Source: Prorocentrum cordatum (lineage: Eukaryota; Sar; Dinophyceae; Prorocentrales; Prorocentraceae). Taken from it: a stretch of DNA of 64,000 bases. Location: assembly GCA_963575745.1 (NCBI GenBank), contig CAUYUJ010015704.1, positions 761,840 through 825,839 on the forward strand, given 5' to 3'. Position 1 is the stretch's first letter; the number at the start of each line of letters is the position of its first letter. The position numbers and the translations under genes are program-made. This document shows positions 9,880 through 21,319 of the stretch, piece after piece. The notes under the pieces are model-generated. The model had not been told where the DNA came from and did not search any database. It worked only from the letters and a program-made list of their open reading frames with translations.

Positions 9880-11470
9880 TCCAAGAGGGTTCAGAAAGGG
9901 CCCCGGACCTCCCCAGAAGCTCACAAGCTGGCCCAAGAGACGCCAAAAGCGCCCCACAGGTTGTCTGGAAGGTGGCTGAAGAGCGCATCGAGATGGCTTC
10001 CGGACGGGCCACGAGCGCTCGAAGACAGCCCAAGATTGCTCCTAGACAGCCACAAAGGCATTCAAGACAGTCCAAGAGGCCGCCGAGAAGGCCTTCCAAG
10101 GGCAAACATCAAGCATTTCCTATGAAAAAAAACTTATATTTCTTGGATCTTCGCTTTTCAGTCCTACCAGCGGCCGCGACGGCCCCAGAGACTCCCAAAA
10201 TAATGAGCCCCAGACGGCCCAAGAGGCCCCCCAGAGGGCCCCCAGACGGCCTGAAGAGAGCTTCAAGCAGCACAAGAGAGCTCCAACACGGTCCAAGAAA
10301 GTACCCAGGAACCCCGAGGGGGCCACCGGAGGATCCCTACATCGTCGGAGAGGGCCCCAGGAGGGCCCCAAGACGGGCTCAGCTCCCCACGACGAGCCAA
10401 GAGGGACCCGGAACGGCCGAACTGGGCTCCCATCGGGGCCTAAGAGACGGGGGTCAGTGCAAACGGGGGTCAGCCATGGCACTGGATCCTGCAGGATCCT
10501 GCGAAGACCCCCTCTGGCTGACCCGGGTTAGCGAGCCGCTCGTGGCCGCGAGGCGCCCGCGCATATTGGCTGACCCGGGTTTGCGAAGCCCTGCGTTGCA
10601 GTTTTTTTTTCCTGCATTGCAGTTTTTGGTTTCCCGCTGACCCGGGTCTGGATTGACCCGGGTCAGAAGATCCCCGATCCCAGAGTGTCCAAAAAAGGCT
10701 TACCAGGACTCCCTGAAGACGGTCCAGGAGGCCGCTGAGAAGGCTCCGGGGTGCAACAAGTGAGCATTTCCAATGGAAAAACGTACATTTCTATGATATT
10801 CGCTTCTTATGTTCCATCGGCGGCCACGTCGGCCCCAAAGGCACCCCAGATCGGCGCCACACGGTCCACGAGGTCCCCAAGAGGGCTCCAAAACAGCTTC
10901 AAAGAGAGCTCCAAAACAGCCCGAGAGAGTCCCCAGGGGGCCCGAGGGAGCCACCGGAGGACCCCTACATCGTCGGAGAGGGCTCCATGAGGGCCAGACG
11001 GGCGAACAAAGGCTTAAAAGGATTCTTTCAAGACGGTCGAAGAGGCCGCCGAGAAGGCCTCCCAAGGGCAAAAACCCAGCATCTCCAATGGAAAAGCGTA
11101 CATGTTTGAGAAACTCGCTTTTTCAGTCGTTACAGCGGCCACGTCGGCCACAAAGGTTCCAAGAATCAGCCCCCGACAGTCCCAGAGGGCCCCAAGACGG
11201 CTTCAAGAGAGTTTCAAGCAGCACAAGATCTCCAAGACGGCCCCAGAGAGTCCAGAGGGGGCCCGCGGGGGCCATCAGAGGATCCCTACATGGTCGGAGA
11301 AGGCCCCAAAAGGGCCCCAAGACAGGCTGAGATCCCCATGACGGGCCAAGAGAGACCCGAGACGGCCGAAATGGTCCCCCAGACGGGTTAAAAAAGACCC
11401 AACAGATCCCCAAGGAAGGCCCAGAGAGGTCCCCAGAGATTCCCACAAGGCTTCCACCCCATGCGCGTAT
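9880..11470. repeat. Degenerate minisatellite, block 1
   Basis: Built from variants of CCAAGACGGCCCCAAGAGGG in head-to-tail order with no fixed period. A ~93-bp more conserved piece (GCATTTCCAATGGAAAA ... CGCTTTTCAG ... GCGGCCACGTCGGCC) recurs at 10088, 10742 and 11058 inside it. 10475-10670 holds a spacer with repeated TGACCCGGGT. Open frames are a by-product of lost stop codons, not genes. Confidence 0.8.
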
Positions 11471-11885
11471 GGGAGGTCTCGTGTCTGCGTCCTGCAAGAC
11501 CCATTTCAGGGCTTCCAGAGTTTCCACAGAAACATGCTGCCGGATGCCAGGAAGTAGCCCAAAAACCTCAAACTCACGGTCGAGGTCAGGGGTGTACCGC
11601 CATGGGTTGGAGGGCGACATACGCACGTTGGCTTTCGGATTGTTGGTGGAGCTCCCACTGAGACACGATCCGCGTGGGAAACCCAGTCGCCCTGGGGGAG
11701 CGTGATGTTAGGCAAATCCTCCCACAGAAGGGCGCGTGCAACCGCGTCCTTCTGACCCACAACAATCCGTGTGATGGGTGCGTTGAGGTGGGCGGAGGGA
11801 CGCCGTCGTGGCCGTGGGGCTCCTTGCTTCCCTCGGGGTTTGCCAGGGGTCTCCTCTCTGTCCTCTCGTCGTCGTCGTGGTAGTC
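11470..11885. repeat. Duplicated module, copy 1 (possible decayed coding sequence on the minus strand)
   Basis: About 415 bp repeated at 12447-12865 with roughly 85-90 % visible similarity, and in part at 13254-13340. On the minus strand both copies read WRYT(P/S)DLDREF and, in another frame, RIVSQWELH in the same place, so the ancestor may have been coding. I do not recognise the protein. Each copy runs directly into a (GGA)n tract. Confidence 0.65.
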
Positions 11886-11887
11886 GC

Positions 11888-12110
11888 GACAGGAGGAGGA
11901 GGAGGAGGAGGAGGAGGAGGAGGAGGAGGAGGAGGAGGAGGAGGAGAGGAGGAGGAGGAGGAGGAGGAGGAGGAGGAGGGGAGGGGGAGGGGGGAGGGGA
12001 GGGGGAGGGGGGGGGGGGGGCAGGAGGGAGAGGAGGAGGAGGAGGAGGAGGAGGAGGAGGAGGAGGAGGAGGAGGAGGAGAAGGAGGATCAGGAGGACGA
12101 GGAGGAGGAT
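11888..12110. repeat. (GGA)n polypurine tract
   Basis: About 220 bp of GGA/GGGA repeats, with a G-run at 12010-12020. Confidence 0.95.
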
Positions 12111-12446
12111 GAAGAGATGTGACAGAAAAGTTGCCACAGGGATACCTGGCTTGTGGCAGCCTCGCGTTCGTAGCGACGTGGCTTCCTGATCCTTCGCTAT
12201 CAGCTCCTGCCATCATTGAGACGCAGAAGCCCCGAAATGTGAGCTCCAAGACGGCCCAAGAGAGTCCCCGGAGAAGGCCTTAAGAGGGCCCCGAGACGGG
12301 CTGAGCTCCCCATGACGGGCAAAGAGGGACCTGGGACGGCCGAAACGGGCCCGCAAACGGGTCAAAGTGGGCTCTAAAGGACTCCCAAAGAATGCCCGGA
12401 GAGGTCTCAGAGACTCCCACAATGCATCCAACAGGCTCCATCAACA

Positions 12447-12865
12447 TATGGGAGGTCTCGCGTCTACGTCCTGCAAGATCCATTTCAGGGCTTCCCGAGG
12501 CTCCACACAAACATGCTGCAGGGCGCCGGGAATTAGCCCAAACTCCCTGAACTCACGGTCGAGGTCAGAGGTGTACCGCCATGGGTGGGAGGGCGGCATA
12601 CGCACGTTGGTTTTCGGACTGTCGGTGGAGCTCCCATTGGGACACGATCCGCATGAGAAACTCAGTCGCCCTGGGGGAGCGTGATGTTGCGCGAATCCTC
12701 CACAGACGGGTACGTGCAACAGAGGCTTTCTGGCGCACACTACGCGTGATGGGCGCGTTGAGATTGGCAGAGGGACGCCGTCGTGGCTGTGGGGTTCCGT
12801 TCCTTGCTTCCCTCGGGGGGTCCCGGGGATCTCTTCTGTCCTCTCCTCGTCGTCGTCGTGACAAG
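12447..12865. repeat. Duplicated module, copy 2
   Basis: Second copy of the 11470-11885 module with the same order of landmarks (GGAGGTCTCGCGTCTACGTC at the left end, CGCCGTCGTGGCTGTGG near the right end), again followed by (GGA)n. The flanking degenerate minisatellite is duplicated with it, giving a unit near 0.98 kb. Confidence 0.75.
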
Positions 12866-12948
12866 AGGAGGAGGAGGAGGAGGAGGAGGAGGAGGAGGAG
12901 GAGGAGGAGGAGGAGGAGGAGGAGGAGGAGGAGGAGGAGGAGGAGGAG

Positions 12949-12989
<41 letters not shown>

Positions 12990-13025
12990 AGAGGAGGAGG
13001 AGGAGGGGGAGGAGGAGGAGGATGA
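12866..13025. repeat. (GGA)n/(GGACGA)n tract
   Basis: Polypurine run with a GACGAG-rich centre. Confidence 0.95.
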
Positions 13026-13027
13026 GC

Positions 13028-14840
13028 ATCAGAGGCTCCCTACATGGTCGGAGAGGGCCCCAAGAGGGCCCCCAAACGGCTTCAGCCTCCCATGACAGGC
13101 CAAGAGTGACTCGGGACGGCCGAAAAGGATCCCCAGACGGGCCCAAAAAGGCCCAAAATGACTCCCAAGGACGGCCTGGAGAGGTCCCAGAGACTCCCAC
13201 AATGCGTCCAACAGGCTCCCAGGAGGTCTCCTAGTAGGCCCCCATAAGCGTATGGGAGGTCTCGCGTCTACGTCCTGCAAGATCCATCTCAGGGCTTTCA
13301 GAGGCCCCGCAGAAAAATGCTGCGGGGCGCCGGGAAGCAACCGAGATAGAGAGAGGGAGAGAGAGAGAGAGAGGGAAATGGATATAGATATGTATATGGA
13401 TATGTACATGTATATATATATATATATACACACACTCCTGGGCACGAGGCGGGGGAACCTGGGACAGGGCCCTCGACAGCGCATGGCAGGACCAGGGGTC
13501 CCTGGTGCTCTGCCGAGACGGCCCCAGATCTCCAAAATGGCGTTTCCAGGCCGCGAAACGACCAAGGACGGTCCGAGATTACCCAGAAGTCGCCATTGAT
13601 TGTCCAAGAGGCCTCCAAGACGCCCCAAAAGGACTCCAAGATGCCTTCCAAAGAACCCCAGGAGGCAAACATCGGTGATTTGCTTTTGGTGTTTGGAAGA
13701 TGTTCGAGTTCTCGCCTTTTCAGTTTCCCGAAGCTTCCCGACGGCCCAAGAGGCCCAAATGTCTGCTCCAAAACAGCCCAAGAGGCCTCGAAGACGGCCA
13801 CAAGGTGGTCCAAGACCGACAATCCGAGCCTTCCATCCCCAGAGGTTCTCGGGAAGTCCCAAGACGCCCCCAATAGGATCCAAGAGGCCCCCTAAGAAGC
13901 TCCCAAGAGTGCCGAAGAGGTTCCAAGAGGCCTCCCAAGAAGAAGGTCCCAATAGGCACAGTTCATCTTTTCCGATTGCTTTTAGCAGTTAAACAGTTTG
14001 CAGCCTTTTGGCACCCCGACGCTCCAAGACGGCCCAAGAGGCCACCAAGACAGCTCCAAGATAGCCGAAGAGGCCTCCAAGAGGGCCCCAAGACGGTCCA
14101 CGAGGGCCCCAAGACTGTGCCTGAGGCGCCCAAGACGGCCCGAGAGGGCCCCAAGACGGCCCCAAGAGAGGCCCAAGAAAGGGAACACGAACCGAAAATC
14201 CGAGCTTTCCACCCCGAGAGGTTCTCGGGAAGCTCCAAGAGGCCCCCAATAGGCTCCAAGAGGCCCACAAGAAGCTCCCAAGAGGGCCGACGAGGTTCCA
14301 AGAGATTTCCCAAGGTGGTCCCAAGAGGCACAACTCGTCGATTGGGCTGTGACGGGTTAAAAAATTGTCAGCCTTTTGGCATCCCGATGCTACAAGACGG
14401 CCCAAGAGGCTTCCAATACCGCTCCAATATAGAGGAAGAGGCTTTCAAGAGGGCCCCAAGACGGCCCACGAGGGCCCCAAGACGGTGCCTGAGGCGCCCA
14501 AGACGGCCGGAGAGGGCCTCAAGACAACCCCAAGAGAGGCCCAAGAAGGGGAACGCGAAACCAACAGCAGAGCGTTCCCCCCAAAAGGCCCACAGGAGGC
14601 CGCAAGGGGCCCCCAAGTGGTCCGACGAGGACTAGGAGACGTCCAAGAGGCCCTAAAATAGCCCAACAGTCTCCTCGATGCGGCAAAATTGCTTCCAGGA
14701 GGCCCCCGGGAGGCTTCCCGATTGCCTCAATGTGGCCCCAGGTGGCCTCAAATCGGGCCTCCACGCAGCCAAGACGGCCAATGACGGCTTCAGATTGCAG
14801 AACCGATGCCCCCAATGGACCTTAAGACGCCCCCCCCAAG
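13028..14840. repeat. Degenerate minisatellite, block 2, with partial module copy 3
   Basis: The same AAGACGGCC/AAGAGGCCC units as block 1. 13254-13340 is a truncated third copy of the duplicated module, followed by (GA)n at 13352-13375 and (TA)n near 13410-13428. 14004-14330 and 14370-14600 are two further copies of a ~330-bp higher-order unit that contains GTTCCAAGAG and GGGAAC landmarks. No gene. Confidence 0.75.
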
Positions 14841-15059
14841 AAGCACCCAAGAGGTGCCTCCAACAGCCAGTTGAGGAAGTATGCGGTACCCCCCAGAAGC
14901 TCCTCAGATGCTGTCACGCGCCTGTGCTTGATAGCGCTATCCAAGACCGTCCAGCGTCCCCCCGGCCTGGGCTAGAACCTGAGCGCGCGCGAAGCGCGCG
15001 ATGTTTGTAGTACCTATACGACCACCCTTCGGGTGATAAGGAGGTTCGGGGGGAGGAAC

Positions 15060-15230
15060 CAACGTCTCACTCGATCGGTCTCACTATCGATCTCACGATC
15101 GATCTCACTATCGGTCTCGCTCGATCGATCTCACTCGATCGAGCTCACAATCGATCTCACTCGATCTATTTCATACGATCGATCTCACAATCGATCTCAC
15201 TATCGATCTCACAATCGATATCACAATCAA
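15060..15230. repeat. 12-bp tandem repeat TATCGATCTCAC
   Basis: About 13 imperfect head-to-tail units of ATCGATCTCAC(T/A), grading at the right end into the ATC array. Confidence 0.85.
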
Positions 15231-15999
15231 CGTCATCAGCATCATCATCAGCATCATCGTCATCAACGTCATCAACATCATCATTATCAGCACCATCTGG
15301 ACACCATCATCACCATCACCTCATTACCATCATCATCAACATCATCAGCATCACCGTCATCATCATCATCAGCATCATCATCGGGGCCCCATCATCATCA
15401 TAGGAACACCATCATTGTCGTCATCTCATCATCATGATCATGAACAACATCATCAACATCATCATCATCATCATCATCATCATCGGGACACCGTCATCAT
15501 CAACATCATCATCAACATCATCATCATCATCATTATCATCATCACCGGAACACCATCATCATAGTCACCTTCATCATCATCGGGGCAGCATCATCATCAT
15601 CATCAACATCATCGGGACACCATCATCATCAACATCAGCATCATCATCACCATCCTTGGGCCACCATCATCAAAACCATCATCATCACCTCATCCTCATC
15701 CTCATCATCAACATCATCATCATCGGGGCACCATCATCGTCATCATCATCAACAGCATCATCATCAACCTCATCATCATCATCACAATCGTCGGGACACC
15801 ATCATCATCATCATCTTCTTCATCATCATCAAATCAGCTTATCATCATGGACATCATCAGGATCATCAACATCATCATCACCATCGGAGCACCATCATCA
15901 TCATCGTCATCAACACCATCATCATCGTCGGGGCACCATCCTCATCATCACCATCACCATAATCATCATCATCAGCATCGTCAACATCATCATCACCAC

Positions 16000-16036
<37 letters not shown>

Positions 16037-16085
16037 GTCAACATCATCAACATCATCATCATCATCATCATCATCAGCATCGGGA
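15231..16085. repeat. (ATC)n array with interspersed CATCGGGACACC units
   Basis: About 850 bp of CATCAT with regularly spaced insertions of CGGGGCACCATC or CGGGACACCATC. It yields His-, Ile- or Ser-rich frames that are not genes. Confidence 0.95.
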
Positions 16086-16172
16086 CACCGACGGGACACC
16101 GGCGGGACACCGGCTGGACACCGCACGACACCGGCCCCAGAGCGGGACACCGGCGGGACACCGCGGGGCACA
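16081..16172. repeat. 12-bp tandem repeat CGGGACACCGGC
   Basis: About seven units continue directly from the CATCGGGACACC variant of the ATC array, so one repeat grades into the other. Confidence 0.85.
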
Positions 16173-16349
16173 GGTTGCCGGAAGGGAGAGTTTTGGTCCG
16201 GCCGCGCCTCAGCTACAGGAGACTTATTGCTCGCCCGCCCACGCAGCTTCGCCTCGCACGCACGCACGGCACGCACGAACACGAAACCGAAACCGATTCC
16301 CCGGTAGGGGGGCTCTCCGTTCCACTTCGATCTCACCCCCTCACCTCCG

Positions 16350-16640
16350 ATACATATATATATATATGTGTATATCTATATATATATATATATATATATA
16401 GATCTGTCTGTCTGTCTGTCTGTATGGATGTACGTACGTACGTACGTACGTATGTACGTATGTAAGTATGAACGTATGTACGTATGTCTGTCTGTATGTC
16501 AGTTTGTACGTATGTATGCATGCATGCATGCATGCATGCATGTATGTACGTATGTATGTATGTATGTATGTATGTGTATCTATATGCGTGTGTGTGAGTC
16601 GGCATTTGGACCTATACGTACATATATATATATATGTGTG
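16350..16640. repeat. Compound microsatellite (TA)n-(CTGT)n-(ACGT)n-(TGCA)n-(TATG)n
   Basis: About 290 bp of successive di- and tetranucleotide runs. Non-coding. Confidence 0.95.
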
Positions 16641-16899
16641 AATGTGTGCGTCAGAAACGCGTAGAATGGCCGTGGCTCTACGCGACATTCTATTCGCAGG
16701 TTGCGCAGATTCGGCAGGGAAATCAATTATGAGGTCAATCAATTCTGTAAGCGATCCCCTGCTCTAGGGGAGGTGTGGGGTGGCCGAGGGGTAATGTTTT
16801 GTGACTTTTCTCGTTATCGCCGGTCTCCACGTTTGTTGTCCATACTGTCGCCAGGGGGGTGAGGGTGGACAGGGTGCAGTTCTGTGTGAGTTGTCTCGT

Positions 16900-17489
16900 G
16901 ATCGCCGTGGCCGATGGCGTGCCCCAGGACGCGTTCAGGTAGCACAGCGGGTGTCATCTCTGAACATGCACAATATCGCGCGTGGAGGGCCTGTTTTGGC
17001 TTGTCTGAACGCAGCCAGGCATGCAAACGCCTCCGCGCTGCCACGCAATTCGCCAAGGAGCAGCGCCGCCTGGCACGGCGCCGGCAGACGCTTTCGCCAG
17101 CCCGGGCACGCGCTCCCCAGCAGTCCTGCTGCCGACGCCGCACTGCCGCCGCAGCGGAGGCAAAAGACGTGGCCGGGCCCGCGCGCAAGGGCGTGCAGCC
17201 ACCAAGAACGCCCGGCGAAAAACGCGGCCAGCATGTCCCCATTGCTGACGTGCGCATCAACGCCGCTCCAGCGCGGACAGGCCGGCGCTGGCGTCGCCTG
17301 GCCAGCGGGGGCGTCAGCCGCTGGGGCGGACGGCGCGCGGGCCCGGGCGCCGCGGCGAACCCTGCGCCAGTCGCGCCGGCGGCGGCGCGCGGCAGGCGGC
17401 GCCGCTGCGAGGGCGGCCTTCTGCGCGGCGGCCATGACGCGCTGCGCGGCCTCCAGCAGCACCAGCTTCTGGCAGCGGGTGCGCACCAC
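16900..17489 (-). CDS. Minus-strand frame with a CxxC zinc-knuckle-like motif (uncertain)
   Basis: A 185-codon frame, open partly because of GC content, contains an Ala/Arg-rich start and then WWLHALARGPGHVFCLRCGG followed by further Cys (ACPGW, APCQ). The pattern W-x-H-A-L ... VFCxRCG resembles Cys-rich endings I associate with dinoflagellate mobile-element ORFs, but I cannot confirm this. It ends near 16935. The opposite-strand frame at 16801-17613 looks like its shadow. No neighbouring polymerase. Confidence 0.35.
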
Positions 17490-17784
17490 GTCTGGCGGCG
17501 GCGCCCTTCTGGCCGCTGCCGCTGGCCCCCCCCCCTCCCGCGAAAGGCGCTCTCTCGCATCATCATGTGCCGGTGCTGATGTACCGCATCATCATGAGCC
17601 GACATGTCCCTGAGGGCGCATCCTTAAGATCGCCACGGCTCTGAGTTTGCCAGTCTCGGGGATATAGGTGAGCTCGAGGCTGGCACCGTGGGCCCCAGAC
17701 ATCCGACGCCGTGCTGTGTTTTCACAGCGTAGCTACCCCTATCCAGGGACCTCGAACACAAAACTGCATCAACATAAACTGTTG

Positions 17785-17910
17785 GAGCTCCGGGTGGATT
17801 TCTGGGATCGGCGCTGGGCCCCCCTCCTTGCGCGCGGAGTGCGCCAGGGGCGGCGCCGGAGGCGCCGCCGGGTGAGCCCAGCGCAGATCCAAGGAATCTG
17901 CGCGGAGCAC
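17785..17910. mobile_element. Foldback element F1, copy 2
   Basis: Left arm CTCCGGGTGGATTTCTGGGATC pairs with right arm GCAGATCCAAGGAATCTGCGCGG. The GGCGCCGGAGGCGCC loop is itself a palindrome. A CAACATAAA sequence lies just to the left, similar to the left side of copies 3 and 4. Confidence 0.75.
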
Positions 17911-18099
17911 CAAAAGTTTTTGTTTAATTTATGTTGGTTTTTCGTCTTCTAGGACCTAGGACCAGCTTTGACCCTGAGCCGTTGTTTGACGGTCCCGGGT
18001 CCCGGCAAGGAAACCTCATTTCTAAGAAGTAAATAGCCAGAACCACGAAACTGTCAAGCACTGGGGCCTCCGATCGAACGTGGACGCGTAGACAAGCTA

Positions 18100-18960
18100 C
18101 CTCAGTTCCGTGGCTGCTGCGGCGGCAGGACCTGGTGGCGCTGCTCGGCCGCTGTGGCTTCGCTGTTGGCCGCGCACCGCTGGTGGCGCGCCTTCCTGGC
18201 AAGGACCGGCCCGGGCCCTTCCACCGCGGGTGCAGGGCGGCGGCGGTGGCTCCGAGAGGGTCGAAGGCAATCTCCTCTTGCGCCTCGTGTATGGAGCTCC
18301 GACCGTAATGTTTTCGCGTCGCACCATCCCAGCGTTCCCCAGCAGTCCAGTGCCCTCTCCACCCTGCCCCCGTCCGCCCCCACCATTTTAAGTTCGCGTC
18401 GTACCGCCCCGACCCCCCCCCCCCCCCCCCGGCCCCTCCCCCCCAGCGCTTCCCCCCAGCGTTCCCTGGCAGCCAGTGCTCCCCCCCGCCCCTCCCCCTG
18501 CCACACCCCTCCGCCCGACCACTTGATTTTCGCGTCGCACCGCCTCCCCCCATCCTCCGCCTAGCGTTCCCAAGCAGCCCAGTGTTCGCCAGCATCGCAG
18601 CGTTCCCCAGCAAACCAGTCCCCCCTCCGCCCGGTGCCCCCTCCGTGCCAGCCACCTCCGCCCCAGCCACCTCCGCCCCGACCAGTTTCTGTGCGCGCGC
18701 ACGGCCAGCCCGGTGCCCCCTCCGCCCAGTGTCCCCTCCACCCGGATCATTTTATTTTCGCGCCGTGCCGCCCCCTTCCCCCCGCAGCGTTCCCCTGCAG
18801 CCCAGCGTGCCCCAGCAGCCCAGTGTTCCGCAGCAGCCCAGTGCCCGTTCCGCCCCGTGCCCCCTCCGCTCCGACCCCCCAGCGTTCCCCAGCAGCCCAG
18901 AGCCCCCCCCCTCCGCCTCTTGCCCATTCCTCCTCCTCCGCCTTTTCATCCCCTGTGTGC
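18100..18960. repeat. C-rich degenerate repeat (CCCCAGCAGCCCAGTG type)
   Basis: From about 18330 the sequence repeats variants of GCGTTCCCCAGCAGCCCAG and CCCCCTCCGCCC, with ATTTTCGCGTCGCACCG returning at 18387, 18525 and 18752. It gives mutually open frames on both strands. No gene supported. Confidence 0.65.
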
Positions 18961-19224
18961 AAGAGCCTTGGCACGCGTGCCATTTGTTTCTCGGAGAACG
19001 GGGACAGATTTCGGGCCTCCCTGGCGTTTGGCGTCCGTGTCGGGGCCTGCTGGAGGCTCCTCGTCGTCACGGCTGGATCCGCTTCTGAAGACGACTCAGG
19101 ATGGCCCCCGGGAGGCGTCCGCTGACCGATCTTGAGTGGTCAGTCGGTCCAGGCAGGAGAGCCAGCCGTTGTGTCAATTGGTTGTCCAGTTTTTTGTGCA
19201 TTTATTCATTGATTCATGTTTGTT

Positions 19225-19280
19225 GTTTCTCTCTCTCTCTCTCTCTCTTTTTGTTTCTCTCTCTCTCTCTCTCTCTCTCG
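19225..19280. repeat. (CT)n microsatellite
   Basis: Two CT runs separated by TTTTTGTTT. Confidence 0.9.
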
Positions 19281-19290
19281 ATTACACGAA

Positions 19291-19446
19291 GAGTGACCTT
19301 TCGCCAGAGTGACCTTGGGTGCGGGCCCAAGGGGGTCCCCCGATCGCTGAACGCGAAGTGGTAGCAGCGGCTTGCGCGCCCAGATTTGGCCACCCCGCGT
19401 CCCCCGTTACGTAAGTCGCGCACGTCACTCTTGCCCAGGCTCACTC
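19291..19446. mobile_element. MITE-like element M2, copy 1
   Basis: 156 bp with inverted ends: GAGTGACCTTTCGCCAGAG at the left and CACTCTTGCCCAGGCTCACTC at the right. A second copy of almost the same length is at 62937-63095, with matching interior landmarks (GGTGCGG/GGTGCGGGCC, CCCCGATCGC, GAACGC, TGGTAGC). Non-coding. Confidence 0.8.
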
Positions 19447-19449
19447 GTG

Positions 19450-20060
19450 TAGCCGACTCTCTCCCAGCCCCCGAGATTCCCAAAACATATTGGTCGCTCA
19501 GAAAAGAAGGGAACCTCGGGAGTGGGTAGATGGGAGGCTGTTCGACATGGGCCCGCCCCCCCAAATCGCAGGTCCTTGAGATCGGCCCCAATGATTTCCA
19601 GTCGAGAGGTTGACACAGTCGAGGATTAGGATTGCCATACCCCGTCAGATGATCTAGGATCGAATATCACAATTTGTGGATGGTCGGAGGGATCTTGGTG
19701 GCAAGCAGTGACCAGGCGCCCAGGTCTGCCGCCACAGGCAGAAAACGACAACAAGGTTAGAAGAAACGTTTGTGGTCTCTATGAACTACCACCAGACCAT
19801 GTTTGGAGGAGGCAGTCTTGCTTTGAAGCGCCGGACTGGTGTTAAATGACCAGCGTGTTGTCTAACTCTATGCCATTCTCTTCTGCTCCATGAACATGCC
19901 GTGGTGGGCCTACTAGGAGTTACTAGGACCAGGAATACTGCGTTGGTCGGTCCCTGCTCCATGATGGGCATCCAATCGAGCTTGATGAATAAGTCGACCA
20001 TGCCAAATGGAGGGTACCCTTGTGTCCTGTCTATCCCGACCCATGCAGCCCGCATGTCCT
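19450..20060. other. Stretch without a recognised gene
   Basis: No family, terminal repeat or tandem structure recognised on either strand. Confidence 0.4.
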
Positions 20061-20880
20061 TACGTAGGTGTTCTTGGGCCACGTTACCGTCGGAAGAGTC
20101 TTGTGTCCTCTCGCGCGTCCTCTCCAATCAAGTCCGACTGTCTCTGGGCGCCCTTGGGGCCACGGCTGGATCCGCCCCGAAGCCCCGCACGAGCGCAGCC
20201 CAGCTCTCGGCTATACGGACCTCCTCCCGACCGCCGACCCCCGAGCCGCCCGACCCGGGCACCCCCCGCAGTCCGAAGGCGACGCCCCCCCCTCTCGGCG
20301 GCTTCTCCGAGAGTTCTTCCTTGGGGTGGACTCCGCTCGTTTTTGGGACTGTCGAGCACGGGCCCGGTGTGTTTTCCCAGAGCTTCGGTTTCGGTGTGGG
20401 GCGCGCCCGAGCTTCCAGGCAGTCGAACACGGATACACGGCGGGAGCCTGCCCCCCGGGGGAATCGGTCGGGATTTCTGGGGCCACGGAAGTCGCCGTCG
20501 TCGTCGTCGTCCGACTCGGCCCCCGACTTCTCCTCCTCCTCCTCCGGCGACCTTCGGCGGCCCAGGCGGCGGCGTGGAGATCGTCGTTCTTCCTCTTCCT
20601 CCTCCTCCTTCTCCTCCTCCTGTCGAACAGAGGTGGCTGTCTCGGGCATGTTGACCACACATACCATCCACCAAACGACTCCTCCGCCCGCCTGCGCGCC
20701 TCTGGCTGTGGCGCAGCACGGCGGCCCGGCGGCCTCGCAGCATGGTTGCCTGGTGACTCAAGCGCAGCTCGCGGAGGCCCTCGAGGCGATCCGCCGGCGT
20801 TCGGGCAGCAGCTGGACGCCGTTCGCGAGGCGCGGCGCTCGGGCAACCCTTCGGCAGACTGGCCTCTGAAGGTGGTGCCT

Positions 20881-21315
20881 GTTGCGGGCTCGGGAGCCGA
20901 CCCCAGACCTGTCACCACCAAGGAGGAGTGGGGCAGCGGCGACGTCAGCATCGTCGTCGCGGCAAGCTGGCAGTGCGTGGCGGAGCTGCAGCCTGGCGAT
21001 GCCGGGACAGCGTCGGCGGACAAGGCTGGCGGCACAGGGGAGGAGGTCGCCTTCGCCGGGAGCATTTGGGACGCCGCGGTGTTCATCGGGTGCCCACAGG
21101 TGGGTACATGTGGCTCGGTGTTCACAGTGGCTGCGCTTTTACTCAAAATTTGGATGCAGGTTGTGTTTTGCCTGATCGTAAACGACAACCTGACGGCACC
21201 CAAGATCGATTCTTCAACAGTTCAAGATCTCCGAGTTTGGTGGACGTCAACAATAGCACAGAATGAGCAACTCTTGGACTCCCTCACACAAGGATTGCTG
21301 ACACGAAAAGCATGA
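20881..21315 (+). pseudogene. Partial membrane-protein sequence ending at 21315
   Basis: The frame reads KEEWGSGDVSIVVAASWQC, then GSIWDAAVFIGCPQVG, one clear membrane helix (SVFTVAALLLKIWMQVVFCL), and then SSTVQDLRVWWTSTIAQ before TGA at 21313-21315. The arrangement (acidic W-containing segment, VG, long helix with MQxxFC, then a W-rich amphipathic segment) resembles a multi-pass membrane protein family that I recall as expanded in dinoflagellates, but I cannot name it. The upstream part of the frame (20068-20880) is low complexity and not convincing. An exon or a retroposed fragment are both possible. Confidence 0.4.
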
Positions 21316-21319
21316 ATGT

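Noticed and set aside
15434-16465. 343-codon frame in the (ATC)n array
   Set aside because: Ile/His/Ser runs from simple sequence.
16801-17613. 270-codon plus-strand ORF
   Set aside because: Ala/Arg/Pro-rich without a domain. It is antisense to the frame with the VFCLRCGG motif, which is the better candidate.
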